From positions 1-10,311 of the forward strand of contig JAPKMV010000072.1 in NCBI GenBank assembly GCA_026645635.1: 10,311 nucleotides of DNA, given 5' to 3'. The notes under the pieces are model-generated. The model saw only the letters and a list, made by a program, of their open reading frames with translations, did no database searches and was not told where the DNA came from. Shown one piece after another: positions 7,730-10,311 of this stretch (its first letter is position 1; every line of letters starts with the position of its first letter). The stretch comes from Caldilineaceae bacterium. GTDB taxonomy: Bacteria; Chloroflexota; Anaerolineae; Caldilineales; Caldilineaceae. Both the position numbers and the translations under genes were made by a program.

Positions 7730-8711
7730 TCAGATGTTGAAAGGTCGCCTGGACCACGTATTCTTCGAAGGCGCTGCCTTCATAGCCGATGCCGGCATCT
7801 TGCACTGCTGGATTTGCCTGCACCAGCTCACCCTCAGCAATCTCCCATTCCCCGCTGAACGGAACCCAACCGGCCCCGGCTGGTTGCTGGTCAAAGTCAC
7901 TCACGTAGACTTGGTCGCCGGGCTCATTGGTTTCAGCCGTCGTAATTTTCAAGGTGTCAAACCGGGCCGGCCCCACTGTGTAATAGCCGACAAGACCATT
8001 TGGAAAAAAAAGAGGCCGGCGCTCAATCATGGTCTGGCCATTGAGCTGCACCGTATAGGTGTTGCCAAGCACATAGAGATCCAGGCGGTAGGTCTCGCTG
8101 TCCAGGTCGAACGGGACTGAAACCTGCTTCACAAATTCGCCGTCATCACCGGTGTAGCCGGCAACCAGTTCCATTGGCGAAGCCGCATCTGCTGCATCGC
8201 TGCTCGCCTGACTCACATCTTCCATGCGGCGGGCAATATAGACCTGGTGCTGCTGCTCAGTCATGTCCGAATACTGGGCATTGAAGTTGATGCCGGCCTG
8301 TTGGGTGGATTTCGCCAGGGTGATGTAGCTGCTCAGGTGATAGGGCTGCTCCTCAGCAATCGTGCCTGGTGCATAGATCGACGCCGGTGTACTGAGGTTG
8401 GCAGCCTGCGCCAGCATCTCCTCGCGGATAGACCAGACACCGTCGCTGATGAACCATTTCTTGGGGTCGACATCTGTGAAGTCCTGAACATAGGGCAGCG
8501 TCAACGTGGAAAACCGTTCGCTTGGCCCGAGGATGCGCAGCACAGCAAACGCCAGCGCCGCAACCACGGCGGCAAGCACCCCAAGCCCCAGCGCGAGCCG
8601 AATCAGTTTCGAGTGGCGCAGGCGTGAAAACCGTGATGGCGGATTTGATGGCGCCTCGGGCATGGCATCAGGCGCCAATGGCGGCTCAACCTGATCCGTG
8701 GAAATATCCAT
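7692..8711 (-). CDS. Membrane-anchored jelly-roll repeat surface protein, 5' part, frame broken
   Basis: Starts at ATG 8711, with GGGAG seven bases upstream, 55 bases after the preceding gene. Residues 1-36 are a Pro-rich then basic cytoplasmic tail (FSRLRHSKLIR), and 37-60 a single membrane segment (LGLGVLAAVVAALAFAVL), so the rest is predicted to be outside. Residues about 70-255 are jelly-roll repeat 1 (LPYVQDFTDVDPKKWFISDG, VWSIREEML, YRLDLYVLGNTYTVQLNG, GLVGYYTVG). From about 265 repeat 2 begins (YVSDFDQQPAGAGWVPFSGE, WEIAEGELVQ, EEYVVQATF). After ATFQH the reading frame leaves homology, and 12 or so residues unlike the other repeats precede TAA at 7694-7692. The remainder of repeat 2 continues in the +1 frame. 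Joined, the product would be about 870-880 residues with four repeats. A frameshifted pseudogene and an assembly error are both possible. Confidence 0.78.
   Translation of the reverse strand: MDISTDQVEPPLAPDAMPEAPSNPPSRFSRLRHSKLIRLALGLGVLAAVVAALAFAVLRILGPSERFSTLTLPYVQDFTDVDPKKWFISDGVWSIREEMLAQAANLSTPASIYAPGTIAEEQPYHLSSYITLAKSTQQAGINFNAQYSDMTEQQHQVYIARRMEDVSQASSDAADAASPMELVAGYTGDDGEFVKQVSVPFDLDSETYRLDLYVLGNTYTVQLNGQTMIERRPLFFPNGLVGYYTVGPARFDTLKITTAETNEPGDQVYVSDFDQQPAGAGWVPFSGEWEIAEGELVQANPAVQDAGIGYEGSAFEEYVVQATFQHLIGVQHGVPLSTQ
7724..7740 (-). other. Frame-break junction inside jelly-roll repeat 2
   Basis: Frame 0 matches the repeat up to ATF (codon 7742-7740) and the +1 frame matches from AFNM onward (GCG at 7726-7724), so the switch lies between. 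In repeat 3 the same two anchors (ASF and LFNM) are ten residues apart (SHDDGNGAGV); here only 13 bases separate ATF from AFNM. That is 17 bases fewer, which explains both the shift and the missing glycine loop. The 8-base word TTCAACAT occurs on both sides of the site (7741-7734 and 7723-7716, minus strand). Confidence 0.65.
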
Positions 8712-8716
8712 ACAGT

Positions 8717-8723
8717 ACTCCCG
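8717..8723 (-). promoter_or_regulatory. Ribosome binding site of the jelly-roll protein gene
   Basis: On the minus strand GGGAG lies about seven bases before ATG 8711-8709, a good match in sequence and spacing. It supports this start and shows that the gene is built for independent initiation despite being only 55 bases downstream of the previous stop. The 55-base gap holds no visible hairpin terminator. Confidence 0.6.
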
Positions 8724-8766
8724 GTCGTTTGTGCATCAGATTCACTGGGTGGGCGCAGGGCACAGG

Positions 8767-10311
8767 TTACGGTGCAACCTCGTCGTAATCCAGGCGCGCG
8801 CAGCACAGATCCTTGCTCTCACTGATGAGATGGACATTCTCAGGTAAACCCAGGGTCTGGTACACCGCTTCGGGTATCACAAGAATGCCCTCAACGAGCA
8901 TTGGATTGTTGTCCTGCTTGTCGAAATAGAAAGTGTGTTTGCCCTTGGCCGCATCGACAGTCCCCAGATCGAAATAGTGATAGCGGTTGTTGATTGCCAC
9001 GATGTCGGTGGGAATCAACTGCTCAAGCTCCTCAATGGCATATTCGTTGATGTCCAGCGGCTGGCGTGTGGACGAGAAAACTTTGCGCTGATCATAGAAG
9101 GTCACGGTATCGGGTGGAGCACGCAGTTCGAACTGTTCGTCAAATCCCAGCGTGCGTGCACTCACCGCAATGTCGTTGACGGTGGCCGCCGCCCGCAGCA
9201 AGATCCGGTAAGTTCCCGCCTCTGGGATGGTGGCGGCAATGCGAAAGACGGTTGACCGCGGAACACCGATGAAGCTCCCCTTGATGGTGCCGAAGAGGCC
9301 GGGTGTGATCATGTTGAGGCGGTTCCACTTGCTGTCGGAGAAAAACTGGAACAGGCGGAACATAGGCGACAGGTAATAGGAACTGGGAATGATGTCCGGG
9401 CTGAAAGCGAAGATGTTGCTGGAAGGCGCGAAAAACCGCTCCATATGCGCCTTCAGATAGAGATCGAGTGCGGCTGAATGCGGGTCATCGGTGAACACCG
9501 CCAACGATTCATAGCCTGTGAGATCGTCGGAGACGACGGCGTGCCGCAGGTCATAGTAACGCGTCAGATTCAGATCGCTCGACAGCAGCTTGATGAAATT
9601 GCTCCAATCCGTATCGATGAACAGCGGGATGCGCGGCGCTTTCGGCAGGTCGGTGAATTCATAGACGACATAACTGTCATTCTCGTAGATCTTCTGAACA
9701 TATTCAGGCAACTGGTCCAGTTCCGGCAGAATCACCTTTTCGATCTCGCGCAGATATTCGGCGCCGCCAACCGTGTTGGCGATGAGTTCACGGTTGATGA
9801 CGATGTAGCGCAGTTCGAGGTCACGCGCAATGTTGACCCACCAATCCTGCCGGTAGTACAAGGCGCGCAACAGCAGGAAGAATTCGTATTTGTTGTCCGA
9901 ATCGCCGGTGAGACCATAGTAGAAACTGGGCAGATCCAGGTAGTAGATATGGAATTTATCGATGAACTTGTGTTCTACACCGGCAATGTCCACGATCACC
10001 TTGGCCGACTCGGTAGGCGGCAGCACCACGACCTTGCCTGTCGGCCGTTTCAGCAGTTCGTTTTTGACCTCCTTGAGCGGCGTCACCGGATAGGGCGCCA
10101 GAAAGCCATTGAGGTCCCCAGATAGAAACGTGTCGCGATACTGCCAACTGCTGAAAAGCGGGGCCATGAACAGCACTGACAGCACCGGCGCGACAGCCCA
10201 GCCCAGGGTTTTGCGCCGCCAATCCGAACGAACTGGCGCAGTGATCGCCTGCTCCCTATTGGTTGGACCCTGCAGCCATGCGCGTATCCACTGGGCGATC
10301 ATCGTTGCGCT
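8767..10311 (-). CDS. C-terminal part of a large polytopic membrane protein (YfhO/GT-C-like architecture), 5' partial
   Basis: The frame ends at TAA 8769-8767 and is open to the window edge; ATG at 10302 lacks any visible upstream signal and is likely internal. Numbered from that ATG: residues 5-31 are a polar, basic loop; 33-52 a hydrophobic segment (LGWAVAPVLSVLFMAPLF), probably the last membrane helix; the remaining roughly 450 residues are hydrophilic and probably extracytoplasmic. Features recalling YfhO-like and other giant GT-C membrane proteins are a GKVVVLPP strand shortly after the last helix (about 89-97) and DLELRYIVINREL (about 160-173), the 'local sequence rYvvv' element of those proteins. 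Residues about 340-480 look like a beta-sandwich (VFRIAATIPEAGTYRILLRA, then GKHTFYFDKQDNN, GILVIPE), similar in style to CBM6/35-type carbohydrate-binding modules. A role in transferring or handling envelope sugars is inferred from this architecture and the neighbours; I cannot name the family firmly. Confidence 0.7.
   Translation of the reverse strand, partial: SATMIAQWIRAWLQGPTNREQAITAPVRSDWRRKTLGWAVAPVLSVLFMAPLFSSWQYRDTFLSGDLNGFLAPYPVTPLKEVKNELLKRPTGKVVVLPPTESAKVIVDIAGVEHKFIDKFHIYYLDLPSFYYGLTGDSDNKYEFFLLLRALYYRQDWWVNIARDLELRYIVINRELIANTVGGAEYLREIEKVILPELDQLPEYVQKIYENDSYVVYEFTDLPKAPRIPLFIDTDWSNFIKLLSSDLNLTRYYDLRHAVVSDDLTGYESLAVFTDDPHSAALDLYLKAHMERFFAPSSNIFAFSPDIIPSSYYLSPMFRLFQFFSDSKWNRLNMITPGLFGTIKGSFIGVPRSTVFRIAATIPEAGTYRILLRAAATVNDIAVSARTLGFDEQFELRAPPDTVTFYDQRKVFSSTRQPLDINEYAIEELEQLIPTDIVAINNRYHYFDLGTVDAAKGKHTFYFDKQDNNPMLVEGILVIPEAVYQTLGLPENVHLISESKDLCCARLDYDEVAP

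Noticed and set aside
8004..8011. Run of eight A (eight T on the coding strand) as the cause of the frame break or as a phase-variation tract
   Set aside because: The frame on both sides of the run agrees with the repeat pattern (QLNG before, GLVGYYTVG after), so the run is in register; the real break is about 270 bases further on. Eight bases is short for a phase-variable tract, though slippage there is possible.

Overview
The window is bacterial DNA, moderately GC-rich, and every gene I can support lies on the minus strand, so transcription runs from position 10311 towards position 1. There are no RNA genes, insertion sequences or CRISPR arrays. The mix of genes fits a filamentous or heterotrophic Chloroflexota bacterium (Caldilineae/Anaerolineae-like): a PIG-V type mannosyltransferase homologue, jelly-roll repeat surface proteins, a very large FG-GAP exoprotein ending in a short 'YLPLI' tail, and a GAF-PAS sensor. 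This placement is inferred from gene style only; no marker gene is present.

Layout in the order of transcription. (1) 10311-8767: the C-terminal part of a polytopic membrane protein with a large extracytoplasmic region; its start lies outside the window. (2) 8711-6089: a membrane-anchored protein built from four jelly-roll (LamG/DUF1080-like) repeats. It is split into two reading frames inside the second repeat, near 7724-7740. (3) 6092-4812: a PIG-V family (GT-C fold) glycosyltransferase, overlapping the previous stop codon by ATGA. (4) 4811-4601: a 211-base gap, the only substantial non-coding stretch, which holds a weak promoter candidate. (5) 4600-956: a secreted protein of about 1214 residues with Ig-like domains, a tandem-95/cadherin-like domain, a LruC domain and an eight-repeat FG-GAP propeller. 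(6) 946-1: the N-terminal part of a GAF-PAS sensor protein starting 9 bases after the previous stop; its output domain is beyond the window.

How they may work together (inference): genes 1-3 look like one transcription unit for envelope glycan or glycoprotein work. It has a lipid-linked-sugar-dependent transferase, a large membrane protein of the YfhO/GT-C kind, and an anchored carbohydrate-binding-like repeat protein. Genes 4-5 look like a second, tightly coupled unit that exports a giant adhesin-like protein and encodes a sensor. The clearest oddity is the frame break in gene 2. It is supported by the internal repeats, which show both what the unbroken sequence should look like and that a few codons are missing.
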